A stretch of 64,000 nt of DNA from Xaviernesmea oryzae. Its GTDB lineage: Bacteria > Pseudomonadota > Alphaproteobacteria > Rhizobiales > Rhizobiaceae. Below, one piece after another: positions 34,670 to 43,192 of this stretch (the stretch's first letter is position 1; each line of letters starts with the position of its first letter). Below the pieces are notes generated by a model. That model worked only from the letters and a program-made list of their open reading frames with translations, searched no databases and was not told the origin of the DNA. The stretch spans positions 1-64,000 of the forward strand of contig NZ_FXAF01000007.1 of NCBI RefSeq assembly GCF_900177415.1, in the 5' to 3' direction. Both the position numbers and the translations under genes were made by a program.

Positions 34670-36175
34670 TCAATCCTCCGAGTCGAAGCTCGGCGTCCTT
34701 GAGCGTGCAAAGATCAAGCGCAACACCAGGAAGGTCAGCACAAGCGCCGCGGCGACTAGTATAACGGCGGAAATCGGATGATTGAAGAAGACAGAAAAGT
34801 CGCCGCGAGAGATGGTCAGCGCCCTGCGCAGGTTGGCCTCCAGCAATGGCCCGAGCACCATGGTCAGCACCATAGGAGCGATGGGCAGATCGAACTTCTT
34901 CATTCCGAAACCGATGATGCCGAAGGTAAGAGTCGTCCATACCGAGACCATGGAACTGCTGATCGAATAGGATCCTACCAAGGTGAACAGCACGATGACC
35001 GGGGCAAGCAGCGAATAGCGAACGCGCAACATCTGGATCCACATCGACGCCAACGGAAGATTGAGGATCAGCAGGATCAAGTTGCCGACGAACATGCTGG
35101 CGATCACGGCCCAGACGATGTCGGGATTGTCACGGAACAGAAATGGCCCTGGCGCAAGGCCGTACATCATCATGCCTCCCATCAGGATCGCCAGGGACGC
35201 GGTTCCGGGAATGCCCAGCGCAAGCAAGGGAATGAAGTTGGCGTTTGCAAAGGCGTTGTTGGCGGTTTCCGGCGACGCGACGCCCTCGATCGCTCCCTTG
35301 CCGAAGCGACTCGGATCCTTCGCCACGGAGGTTTCGACGCCATACGCCAGGAACGACGCCAGGGCGCTATTCGTACCCGGAATCATACCGATCAGTGAGC
35401 CAATGACGGTTCCCCTCAGGATCGGCTTGACCGAGACACGCAAATCCTCGCGAGTGGGCATAATAGGACCGACGTTTTCGGTAATCTTTCCGACCAGACG
35501 CTGTTCGAGAGCGACGAAAACTTCGGACATCCCGAACAGGCCCATGACTGCCGCGACGAAATTGATCCCGTCAAGGAGTTCGGGTTGACCAAAGGTAAAA
35601 CGCGGCATGCCCATTACTGGATCGATGCCGACGCTTGCAATGAGCAGGCCCAGCAAAGCCGCCGCCATGCCTGAGGCCGCCTTGCGCCCGAGCAGCATCG
35701 CCAGGAGACAAAGCGCGAAAATCATCAGCGCGCAACGCTCCGCCGGCCCCATCATCAATCCGAGCTTGGCCAGCGACGGCGCACCGAATGCGAGAAGAAC
35801 CGTTGCGATGCTTCCACCGACAAACGAGCCGATGGCTGCAATGCCGAGCGCGGCGCCGGCACGCCCGGCTTTGGCCATCGGATTACCGTCGAGTGCGGTG
35901 ATCGCGGTAGCGGCTTCACCGGGGATGTTCAAAAGCACGGTGGTAATCGTGCCGCCATAATTGCTCCCATAGAAAATTCCGGTCAGCATGATGATGGCAG
36001 GCGTCGGCGGCAGGATAGCTGTGACTGGCAGGAGGATCGCGATCGCTCCGCTCGATCCGAGACCGGGCAGCACACCGACGAAATTTCCAAGAAAACAGCC
36101 GATGAATCCCCACATGAGGTTCTCGGGCTGCAAAGCAAGCATCAGGCCGTGCAAAAGCGCTTCAGTCGTGGACAT
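34670..36175 (-). CDS. tctA: Tripartite tricarboxylate transporter large permease TctA
   Basis: A 501-residue inner-membrane protein with about 11-12 helices. TctA signature glycine-rich loops GVLPGLGSSGAIAILLP near residue 35 and YGSNYGGTITTVLLNIPGE near 70, repeated in the second half as GMIPGTNSALASFL and ALGIPGTASLAILMGGM. It imports a carboxylate delivered by TctC, driven by ion gradient. It is the third transporter gene of module 1 (C, B, A order). Confidence 0.93.
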   Translation of the reverse strand: MSTTEALLHGLMLALQPENLMWGFIGCFLGNFVGVLPGLGSSGAIAILLPVTAILPPTPAIIMLTGIFYGSNYGGTITTVLLNIPGEAATAITALDGNPMAKAGRAGAALGIAAIGSFVGGSIATVLLAFGAPSLAKLGLMMGPAERCALMIFALCLLAMLLGRKAASGMAAALLGLLIASVGIDPVMGMPRFTFGQPELLDGINFVAAVMGLFGMSEVFVALEQRLVGKITENVGPIMPTREDLRVSVKPILRGTVIGSLIGMIPGTNSALASFLAYGVETSVAKDPSRFGKGAIEGVASPETANNAFANANFIPLLALGIPGTASLAILMGGMMMYGLAPGPFLFRDNPDIVWAVIASMFVGNLILLILNLPLASMWIQMLRVRYSLLAPVIVLFTLVGSYSISSSMVSVWTTLTFGIIGFGMKKFDLPIAPMVLTMVLGPLLEANLRRALTISRGDFSVFFNHPISAVILVAAALVLTFLVLRLIFARSRTPSFDSED

Positions 36176-36226
36176 CCACTTATCCCAGAATTCAGGAGGT
36201 AAGACGATGAGAGAGGCAAGACGCGC

Positions 36227-36670
36227 CTACAGCGTCGTGCCGAGCATAGCGAAAAGGTATTGGATACCGAAAGCACATCCCCCACCCAGCAGCAGCATGG
36301 CCAGCCAGTTGCGTTCACCATTTAGCCAGGCGGTTGCAATCACAATGCCCCAAGCCGCGGCAACGAAGCCAAAATACGGCATCAAAATAGCGAATGCGGC
36401 AACAACAGCTGCCTGACCGAGAATAGAAGTGACATTGGCAGGCATTAGAAGGAGGTCGGAACTCGCGCGATACGCTGGGAGCCCCGCCAAAACAATCAGG
36501 CCGAGCCCAATGGCCTCGACGAAGGGTAGGAAGCCCGGACCCGGTCCGGACTGATCCCATATCCCAAGGTCGAAGGACATCCAGGCTATACCGGCTGTGC
36601 CTGCCAGCGCCACCGCCAGCGCAAACCTTACGAAGGTCACTTGGCGGGATCGTTTGCTGCTCTCCGTCAT
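36227..36670 (-). CDS. tctB: Tripartite tricarboxylate transporter small permease TctB
   Basis: A 147-residue membrane protein with four predicted helices and the conserved GPGPGFLPFVEAIGLGLI near residue 38. It is the small subunit accompanying TctA. Its start overlaps the tctC stop by 4 bases. Confidence 0.88.
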   Translation of the reverse strand: MTESSKRSRQVTFVRFALAVALAGTAGIAWMSFDLGIWDQSGPGPGFLPFVEAIGLGLIVLAGLPAYRASSDLLLMPANVTSILGQAAVVAAFAILMPYFGFVAAAWGIVIATAWLNGERNWLAMLLLGGGCAFGIQYLFAMLGTTL

Positions 36671-37641
36671 TTGCCCAGCCGCTCGGCAACGATCGGTTTC
36701 AGCTGGCTCTCGAGATCAGCCCAGTATTTTGCTGTCTCATTAGCATCCATATAGTGCAGTGGGATGTTGAGCTTGACGGCCTTGTCCTTGACCTCAGAAT
36801 CATCCATGGCCACCTTCAAGGCGTTGGACAGGCGTTTGACCACCTTTTCCGGCGTGCCTGCCGGCGCACTGAGCGTACGGACGATCCCGAGCTCAAGATC
36901 GTAACCCTGCTGCTTGGCGGTCGTCACATTCGGATAACTGGCAATCGGCTCTCGCGAGAAGAAGGCGAGGATCTTTATCTGCCCTGTGCGAGCAAGCTCT
37001 CCGTTTGGGCCGCCGGCGTCGATGTCAATTACGTCGACGTGGCCCCCGAGGAGGTCCGCTAGAGCCTCAGCGCCTCCGGCACTGCTGAGAATATTGAAGT
37101 CTGCGCCGCTGATAGCTTCCAGCCGGTGCTGGACGATATCGCCCCCGCTCAGCTTTCCGGCGTTGGTCACCGTAATGCTCCCAGGCTTCGCCTTCGCGGC
37201 CTTCACAAGATCCGTAAGGTTGTTGTAAGGCGAGTCTCCCTTCACGGCGAGGCCGGAACTGTCGAGCACATATGTGCCGACCGGAGCGAAACTCTTTTGG
37301 TCATAAGCTGCCTTGCGCGTCGGATCGAGATAGCTAGTGATGATTCCGGGCATATAGGTCCAGCCTATCGTGCAGCCATCCGGCTTTGACGTCGCGATCC
37401 GCGTTACACCAATCTGCCCTCCGGCCCCCGGCACGTTTTCCACCTGGACCGGCACGCCAAGATCAGCGGTCATTGCCGGGGTCAGCAGACGTGCACTCAC
37501 GTCACCCGAGCCTCCTGCGGTATAGGGAACGATCATCGTAATCGTCCGGCAATGGCTCAAAAGCGGATCGGCGGCCATAGCCGCTCCCGGCACTCCGAAC
37601 AGCACGAGTGCGGCATTGGTCAAAAAGTGCGATATTTTCAT
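36667..37641 (-). CDS. tctC: Tripartite tricarboxylate transporter binding protein TctC
   Basis: A 324-residue periplasmic receptor (Bug family). A signal peptide (cleavage after AMA) is followed by IVPYTAGGSGDVSARLLTP near residue 35 and the signature VENVPGAGGQIGV near 65. It delivers a carboxylate to TctAB. The ribosome binding site is a very strong GGGAGGAG, exactly complementary to the loop sequence of the triple-hairpin RNA. Confidence 0.9.
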   Translation of the reverse strand: MKISHFLTNAALVLFGVPGAAMAADPLLSHCRTITMIVPYTAGGSGDVSARLLTPAMTADLGVPVQVENVPGAGGQIGVTRIATSKPDGCTIGWTYMPGIITSYLDPTRKAAYDQKSFAPVGTYVLDSSGLAVKGDSPYNNLTDLVKAAKAKPGSITVTNAGKLSGGDIVQHRLEAISGADFNILSSAGGAEALADLLGGHVDVIDIDAGGPNGELARTGQIKILAFFSREPIASYPNVTTAKQQGYDLELGIVRTLSAPAGTPEKVVKRLSNALKVAMDDSEVKDKAVKLNIPLHYMDANETAKYWADLESQLKPIVAERLGK

Positions 37642-37731
37642 TGACTCCTCCCAGAGTGCTCAAGTGAAAGCGGACAGGCTGCCAGCCGTCTCTTTCAGAT
37701 CATCGCCAGAAGCGGCGGCACCTTCCCAGGT

Positions 37732-38040
37732 TCATGGTATCTCGACGTCCATAAGCAAGACGTTCTGCTGCCCTCCATGCAGGTCGGCATCCCCTAAATC
37801 TGCCTGAAAGCGCGGACGAGGCATCGAATATTTAAATCCCAAGGCATTGTCGCATTCAAAAAATCGAACAGATTCAGCCGCGCACTTGTATAAAGAAGAG
37901 AATAGCTCCACCGTCAGGACGCCGGAGTTTTTGACACGATCGTATTTCTCTTTGTTATCAAAGAGTATGTCGAATGTTAAAGTGAAAGGGCCAGCATTTT
38001 TACTGCGAACAAGGCTCGCAAGTTCCGAAAGTTTCGTCAT
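37732..38040 (-). CDS. DUF4387 protein, AtuA partner (module 1)
   Basis: A 102-residue protein of the DUF4387 family: N-terminal RSKNAGPFTLTFDILFD, central YKCAAESVRFFE, C-terminal DADLHGGQQNVLLMDVEIP. The same three blocks recur in the two other copies in this window. It starts 2 bases after the AtuA stop. DUF4387 resembles the small C-terminal domain that longer AtuA proteins carry, so the pair is probably a split two-subunit enzyme (inference). Confidence 0.82.
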   Translation of the reverse strand: MTKLSELASLVRSKNAGPFTLTFDILFDNKEKYDRVKNSGVLTVELFSSLYKCAAESVRFFECDNALGFKYSMPRPRFQADLGDADLHGGQQNVLLMDVEIP

Positions 38041-38042
38041 TT

Positions 38043-39413
38043 CTAGCCAATGCTCCGGTGGTTGATCCTGTACATCTCGGTTTTGCTGCGGGGGAGCGCG
38101 ACGTGGTGGAAAGCAAAGCGATAGACCGGCCCGCGCTCCAGCAACGATGGATTGTGGAGGAAGGCGATCGAGGTGATGCTTCCCTTCCATTCGGGAATTG
38201 GCTGATGAAGTAGGGGCTGGCGGCTGATTGCGGCAATCTTGTTTGCCAGTTCCTGCGTAGGAGCGGTAACCTCCAGGATTAGGCAAATCTCGCGGGGCAG
38301 CGATTGCTCAGGCTCGAGTTCCTTCATCACACCATTGCGACCATATTGATGGAAGACCAATGTGTAGTCTCGTTCGCTCTTGAGCTTGAGGATATCTGCA
38401 ACCGAGCTCTCAATGGAATTGCGGCATGCTAGGAGCCACGTGTCGAAATTGCGGATAAAATAGGGATCCCGCATGCCACCAATGACGATAGATTGATACC
38501 CGACCTTCACCGCGCCCTCGAGCTTTACAGTGTACTCGGCGGCGTTATGGAAGACACTTCGGGACACTTTCACGCGCCCATCCTCAAGGGCTTCATATAC
38601 GGCATTGGTAAGGTCCATCGCGCCAGACGATTCCACATGGATGTAAGGATCGCCATTTTCGTAAAAGGAATGGGCCGCTACGCTTTGCGGCGTGATCCTG
38701 AGATCTTTGCCGATGACCTGCATGATGAAGTGCTCCCGCGTCAGCACGGAAAAGATTACGCCGCTTCCCGCCTTCACGCAGACCTGCGTGCCGCATTCCA
38801 TCACCTTGCCGGCATGCCAGGCCAATCCTTCGGGAAATCCATTCATGACTGGGATGGCTGCGTAAAGGGCCGCATCCGAGCACCTCCCACCGACGATGAG
38901 TTCCGCGCCTTCGGAGATGGCCTGCTGCAGCGGCTCGATGCCCATCATGCCCACGATATGCTCGCTAGAACGAATAACGTCTTCGTCAATATGAGGCGCC
39001 GGCACCAATTCCCGAATGCGCCCCTCCTTGTAAAGACCGAGGAGGTACTCTTTCGATTGCTCCGAATAGATCGCCGCAGCCTTGACCTTGATCTGGTTTT
39101 CGACCGCGATTTCATTCGCGATCTCCATCACCAAATCGACCTGAGCATCGATACCCGCCGTACCGGACGATCCGATAAGGAGAGGGATGCCTGCGGTGTT
39201 TGCCGCGAGCAGCAGGATTCTAAGATCCCGCTTCACCGATTCTCTTGGATAGTTGGTCTGCCCGCTTCCCAGGGCGAAGGGACCAGCGTCTGTAGTTCCC
39301 GCATCCGCTGAAATAAAATGCGGCTCCAGGCGCATTGCTTCCGCGACCGCTTCGGCTGAAACTTTTCCAGCACCCAAGCCGCCGCTACCACATAAAATGC
39401 GTATTTCCTCCAT
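38043..39413 (-). CDS. AtuA-family (DUF1446) protein, module 1
   Basis: A 456-residue protein of the AtuA family, named for acyclic terpene utilisation in Pseudomonas, where its exact reaction is not settled. Conserved blocks are ADAGTTDAGPFALGSG near residue 38, LLIGSSGTAG near 80, AAIYSEQSKEYLL near 112, VGMMGIEPLQQAISEGAELI near 155 and GGRCSDAALYAA near 177. It heads module 1 (AtuA, DUF4387, TctCBA), suggesting the imported carboxylate or its CoA ester is a substrate. GGAGG lies about 10 bases upstream of the ATG. Confidence 0.85.
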   Translation of the reverse strand: MEEIRILCGSGGLGAGKVSAEAVAEAMRLEPHFISADAGTTDAGPFALGSGQTNYPRESVKRDLRILLLAANTAGIPLLIGSSGTAGIDAQVDLVMEIANEIAVENQIKVKAAAIYSEQSKEYLLGLYKEGRIRELVPAPHIDEDVIRSSEHIVGMMGIEPLQQAISEGAELIVGGRCSDAALYAAIPVMNGFPEGLAWHAGKVMECGTQVCVKAGSGVIFSVLTREHFIMQVIGKDLRITPQSVAAHSFYENGDPYIHVESSGAMDLTNAVYEALEDGRVKVSRSVFHNAAEYTVKLEGAVKVGYQSIVIGGMRDPYFIRNFDTWLLACRNSIESSVADILKLKSERDYTLVFHQYGRNGVMKELEPEQSLPREICLILEVTAPTQELANKIAAISRQPLLHQPIPEWKGSITSIAFLHNPSLLERGPVYRFAFHHVALPRSKTEMYRINHRSIG

Positions 39414-39482
39414 TTCGCGATTTCCTCCACGGGATGTTGAAAGCCGGGTCTGAGCCGACGCGATGATGAGTTGTTGCAGAAT

Positions 39483-39498
39483 TTTTTTGTTGCATCAA
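39483..39498 (-). promoter_or_regulatory. Candidate operator upstream of module 1 AtuA
   Basis: On the minus strand TTGATGCAACAAAAAA, identical over 16 bases to the site upstream of the ThDP gene. It is about 70 bases before the AtuA start codon. The core TTGATGCAACAA is nearly palindromic, as expected for a GntR dimer. Confidence 0.5.
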
Positions 39499-39737
39499 GC
39501 ATCATTTTTCACAGGAGCAGTTTTCTCTCATGCCCTGCATTCCCGCCTGCCAGTTTGAATTTCTGTGGCCCCTAAAGCGCTTAGCGATCGTTGAATTACT
39601 AGTTTCAGAAGCCGCGAGCTTGTAGCGCGGGTGGCCGCGCGAACTCTGTCGGTTGACGCGGCGAGATTTGGGGGCCTTAAGCGAGTTGGGGTCGCTAACC
39701 GGGTGTCGTTCTGCGAGAACCAAAGACGTAGCCTATC

Positions 39738-40418
39738 TCACCTGTGGCGAGATGATCGATATTCCGACCAACGGTAGGCCCCTTGCTCTATATGGGAACG
39801 CACGAGATTTTCCAGTTTTGTCGCGTTGCGAGAATTTAGTGCGTCCACCATCTCGCTGTGCTCGACAGCCGATTGTTCTAGATCTTGCGTGCTTTTGATC
39901 GGTGAAACTGTGGGCCGCCCAGACCACAAATCCCGAATTATCCGTGTCAGTCTGGGCTGTCGGCAAGCCTCGTAGAGAGTCAGGTGGAACTCTTCGTTGA
40001 GTTCCGTCCATCTATCGCGGTCGCCATCAATGATCGCGCGCTTCATGGCTTGGTTAACGTGATCGAGCCGCGTAATTTCGTCATCCCTAATCTTCGAGAT
40101 GGCCTCGCGGGCGGCGTGGGGTTCAAGCAGCAATCGTAGGGAATAGATTTCCTGGATATCCGCCTCGCCAAAATCCGCGACTGAATAATAGCCCTTGGCA
40201 TCGAGCGTGAGTAGGCCGTTTGCCTCCAAGGCTTTGAGTGCTCCACGCAGCGGTATTCGGCTGGTCCCCAGCCTGCTCGCCAACTCATCCTGAATAATAC
40301 GTTGCCCCGGTTGAAGTCGGCTTTCGAGGATCTCTCGTCTGAGCGTCAGATAAACTTGCCGCTCGATCGTTTCCTTCTTTACCGTTAGAAGGCCAACCTC
40401 CGGTTTATTTTCCATCAC
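39738..40418 (-). CDS. GntR/FCD-family regulator (module 2)
   Basis: A 226-residue regulator with a winged helix at about 15-80 (QRIIQDELASRLGTSRIPLRGALKAL) and an FCD domain with His in NEEFHLTLYEA near 133 and in VEHSEMVDAL near 190. It is last in the module 2 gene row, matching the position of the regulator in module 1. It probably controls module 2. Confidence 0.87.
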   Translation of the reverse strand: MMENKPEVGLLTVKKETIERQVYLTLRREILESRLQPGQRIIQDELASRLGTSRIPLRGALKALEANGLLTLDAKGYYSVADFGEADIQEIYSLRLLLEPHAAREAISKIRDDEITRLDHVNQAMKRAIIDGDRDRWTELNEEFHLTLYEACRQPRLTRIIRDLWSGRPTVSPIKSTQDLEQSAVEHSEMVDALNSRNATKLENLVRSHIEQGAYRWSEYRSSRHR

Positions 40419-40767
40419 GCACCTATCGATCTCTTTGCTCAGCCGCCAGCTTATGGCACCTATCCAATTTCAGCATCTCTCACAACAGCGTCTCCCGCGA
40501 CTCTCTGATCGAGCGGAGGAAAGCGATGCTCCTCCAGGAGCGTACTGCTCAAGAACCAGTGCAAAAACGACGTAGCGGCCATCACCTTCATTTGCGAACG
40601 TCGATCCGTGCTGCCAGAATGCGGTTCGACGCTCGATTTGCAATTTCGTCCGCGACAAGGCCATCCAGGAATAATCCGATGACTGCCAAGACAATCGCGC
40701 CGGAGACCCATTGCAAGCCCCCGGCGCATCCTTATGCAGGCAGAACGATCGCCTTCTGCCTCCATGT
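40419..40767. other. Gap between gntR and tctA of module 2
   Basis: A stretch of 349 bases with no convincing gene on either strand. The short open frames have no recognisable motif. It presumably holds the gntR promoter and the end of the tctA transcript; I see no clear hairpin. Confidence 0.5.
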
Positions 40768-42273
40768 CTAATCGCTCTCCCTCATCTCCAAAACTCTTTG
40801 CTCGCCGTGTTTGTGAGCGGTCCGCCATACCGACCATACGATGAGAACGATGGAGGCAAGAAACAGCACAACTGCTATGTGGCTCTGAAAAAGCACGGCA
40901 AAGTCACCATTCGATGCCTGCAGCGATCGGCGAAGATTGGATTCGATCCCTGGGCCGACGATCATCGTCAAAACCATGGGAGCGATCGGCATATCGAGCT
41001 TGCGGAAGAAATAACCGAGCACGCCGAACACGATCGTCACCCAGACTATCGCCGCGTTTTCCGTCAGCGCATATGATCCGACCAGTGTCAGAACGGCGAT
41101 GATCGGGGCAAGGAGGGAGTATCTTATCCGCAGAAGTTGAACCCAGACGGAAATCAACGGAACGTTCAGTGCGAGAAGCATCACGTTACCGACGAACATA
41201 CTCGCGATCACGGTCCAGACTACATCAGGATTGTCCCTGAACAGAAACGGTCCCGGAGTGAGCCCATTCATCATCATCCCTCCGGCGAGAATCGCGAGCG
41301 AGGCCGTACCGGGAATGCCCAGAGCGAACAGCGGGATGAAGTTCGAGTTTGCAAACGCGTTGTTCGCCGTCTCGGGCCCGGCGACGCCTTCGATCGCGCC
41401 TTTTCCAAAACGCTCGGGCGTCTTGGAAACGGCCGTTTCCGTCGAGTAGGATAGGAACGATGCCACGACGCTTGTCGCGCCCGGGATCATACCCAGCAGC
41501 ATGCCGATGCCCGTCCCTCTCCATATCGGACCCCAGGACTGGCGAAGCTCGCCGCGGGTGGGAAGGATTCGTCCGACATTATCAGCGATTTTCCCGGTCA
41601 ATCGCTGTTCCGTGTTGAGCAGGATTTCCGATATTCCGAATAGGCCCATGACCGCTGCGACAAAATTCACACCGTCAAGCAGATCAACACTGCCGAACGT
41701 GAACCGCGGAATTCCCAGGGTCGGGTCAATGCCGATTGTACCAACGAGAAGGCCGAGCGCGGCCATCACCAGCCCTATGACCATACGGTCACCGAGAAGG
41801 CCGGTGATCAGCGCCAACGCGAAGATCATCATGGCGAACCGCTCCACCGGTCCCATGAGCAGCCCGATCTGAGCAAGGACAGGCGCGCCAAACGCAAGCG
41901 CAAGCGTGCCGCAGACGCCCCCGATGAAGGATCCGATGGCGGCGACGCTCAAAGCGGCGCCGGCTCTACCTTCCATCGCCATGGGATGACCGTCCATAGC
42001 AGTGATCGCTGACGATGCCTCGCCGGGAATGTTCAGGAGCACGGTTGATATCGTGCCGCCGTAGTTTGACCCGTAAAAGATGGCGCATAGCATGATCAGG
42101 CCAGGCACAGGCGGCAGCACGGCCGTGATCGGTACAAGAATTGCGATCGCTCCCGCCGATCCGAGGCCAGGCAAAACCCCTACGAGATTGCCGAGAATGC
42201 AGCCCCAAAGCGCCCAAAGCAGATTCTGCGGCTCGGCGGCATGAAGAAGTCCAGTTCCTAGCGCTTCAAACAT
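40768..42273 (-). CDS. tctA: Tripartite tricarboxylate transporter large permease TctA (module 2)
   Basis: A 501-residue multi-pass membrane protein, same length and closely similar to the module 1 TctA (GVLPGLGSAGAIAILVP near 35; YGSNYGGTISTVLLNIPGE near 70; GMIPGATSVVASFL near 262). It works with the tctB 24 bases upstream and the tctC at the head of the module. Confidence 0.93.
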   Translation of the reverse strand: MFEALGTGLLHAAEPQNLLWALWGCILGNLVGVLPGLGSAGAIAILVPITAVLPPVPGLIMLCAIFYGSNYGGTISTVLLNIPGEASSAITAMDGHPMAMEGRAGAALSVAAIGSFIGGVCGTLALAFGAPVLAQIGLLMGPVERFAMMIFALALITGLLGDRMVIGLVMAALGLLVGTIGIDPTLGIPRFTFGSVDLLDGVNFVAAVMGLFGISEILLNTEQRLTGKIADNVGRILPTRGELRQSWGPIWRGTGIGMLLGMIPGATSVVASFLSYSTETAVSKTPERFGKGAIEGVAGPETANNAFANSNFIPLFALGIPGTASLAILAGGMMMNGLTPGPFLFRDNPDVVWTVIASMFVGNVMLLALNVPLISVWVQLLRIRYSLLAPIIAVLTLVGSYALTENAAIVWVTIVFGVLGYFFRKLDMPIAPMVLTMIVGPGIESNLRRSLQASNGDFAVLFQSHIAVVLFLASIVLIVWSVWRTAHKHGEQRVLEMRESD

Positions 42274-42297
42274 ATCGATTGTCTTCCATGTCTCTTC

Positions 42298-42720
42298 TCA
42301 GATCGTCGTGCCGAGAGAACTGAACAGATAGCTGACCCCGAAGCTCGCGGCGGCCGCAAGCACAGCGATGGAGATCCAATTTCTCTCGCCCGCTATCAAC
42401 GCCGTCATCACCGCTAGGACTGCTGCCGAAGCGAGATAGCCTACCGGCTCCAGCAATGTCGCGAATGCACTGAGCGCCAGGAGTTGCAGTCCGACTCTGA
42501 TCAACGCGCCTTTTGCGATGCTAAGGCCACCCATCGAGGTCGTGACCAATCTCTGCTCCTGGAAGAACCAGATTGCGCTGAGCAAGCCGAGCATTACGCC
42601 GCTGATCATGGGGAAAAGACCTGCCCCCGGTCCCGACTCCGTATAGATCCGCATCTGGAACGAACCTGCAACGACAAACGTCGACAAGATGAAAAACAAT
42701 ATTGCTGCTAATTTTCTCAC
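42298..42720 (-). CDS. tctB: Tripartite tricarboxylate transporter small permease TctB (module 2)
   Basis: A 140-residue four-helix membrane protein with GPGAGLFPMISGVMLGLL near residue 33. The start is GTG, preceded very closely by GGGAGGAG. In module 2 AtuA and DUF4387 lie between tctC and tctB, unlike module 1. Confidence 0.85.
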   Translation of the reverse strand: MRKLAAILFFILSTFVVAGSFQMRIYTESGPGAGLFPMISGVMLGLLSAIWFFQEQRLVTTSMGGLSIAKGALIRVGLQLLALSAFATLLEPVGYLASAAVLAVMTALIAGERNWISIAVLAAAASFGVSYLFSSLGTTI

Positions 42721-42872
42721 GATCTCCTCCCGGCGCGTGACACGGCGCCCGGAGTTTCCGTCCCATCACGATGATTACGGAAACCCTTCACCTTCCCTAG
42801 TCTTCCAATCCCGGACAACCAGTCATTGCCCAGGATCGACGCGACAGCTTCTTGAGGCTCAGCTTCGAAAAC

Positions 42873-43178
42873 CTAGAGCGGCAGATCCACCATCGGAGCG
42901 AATTGCTGACCGCCATGCGTGTCTGTGTCCAAGGGATCGCAGCTTGGCGCCTTTCGGGGCATCGTGACCTTGATGGCCCACGCCGGGCGGTAGTGATGGA
43001 TCTGGACGCTTTCGGCAGGAACGCCGTAAAGGCTCGCAATCCGTTCGGGAGTAAGATTGGTGCTCGTTCGCGCCTGTTCGTATTTTTCCTCATTTTCAAA
43101 CATGAAGTCGAATGTCATGTAGAATGGCCCAGCGTTCTTGCTGCGCATGAGGCTTGCAATGTCACCCAAAGTCTGCAT
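42873..43178 (-). CDS. DUF4387 protein, AtuA partner (module 2)
   Basis: A 101-residue DUF4387 protein with RSKNAGPFYMTFDFMFEN near residue 12 and DTDTHGGQQFAPMVDLPL at the end. It starts 14 bases after the AtuA stop, with GGGAGGG upstream of the ATG. An in-frame start 25 codons upstream would run into the AtuA gene and is not preferred. Confidence 0.82.
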   Translation of the reverse strand: MQTLGDIASLMRSKNAGPFYMTFDFMFENEEKYEQARTSTNLTPERIASLYGVPAESVQIHHYRPAWAIKVTMPRKAPSCDPLDTDTHGGQQFAPMVDLPL

Positions 43179-43192
43179 TTGTCGGCCCTCCC

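Noticed and set aside
40419..40767. Short open frames between gntR and tctA of module 2
   Set aside because: No recognisable protein features; length and start contexts are what chance gives at this GC content.
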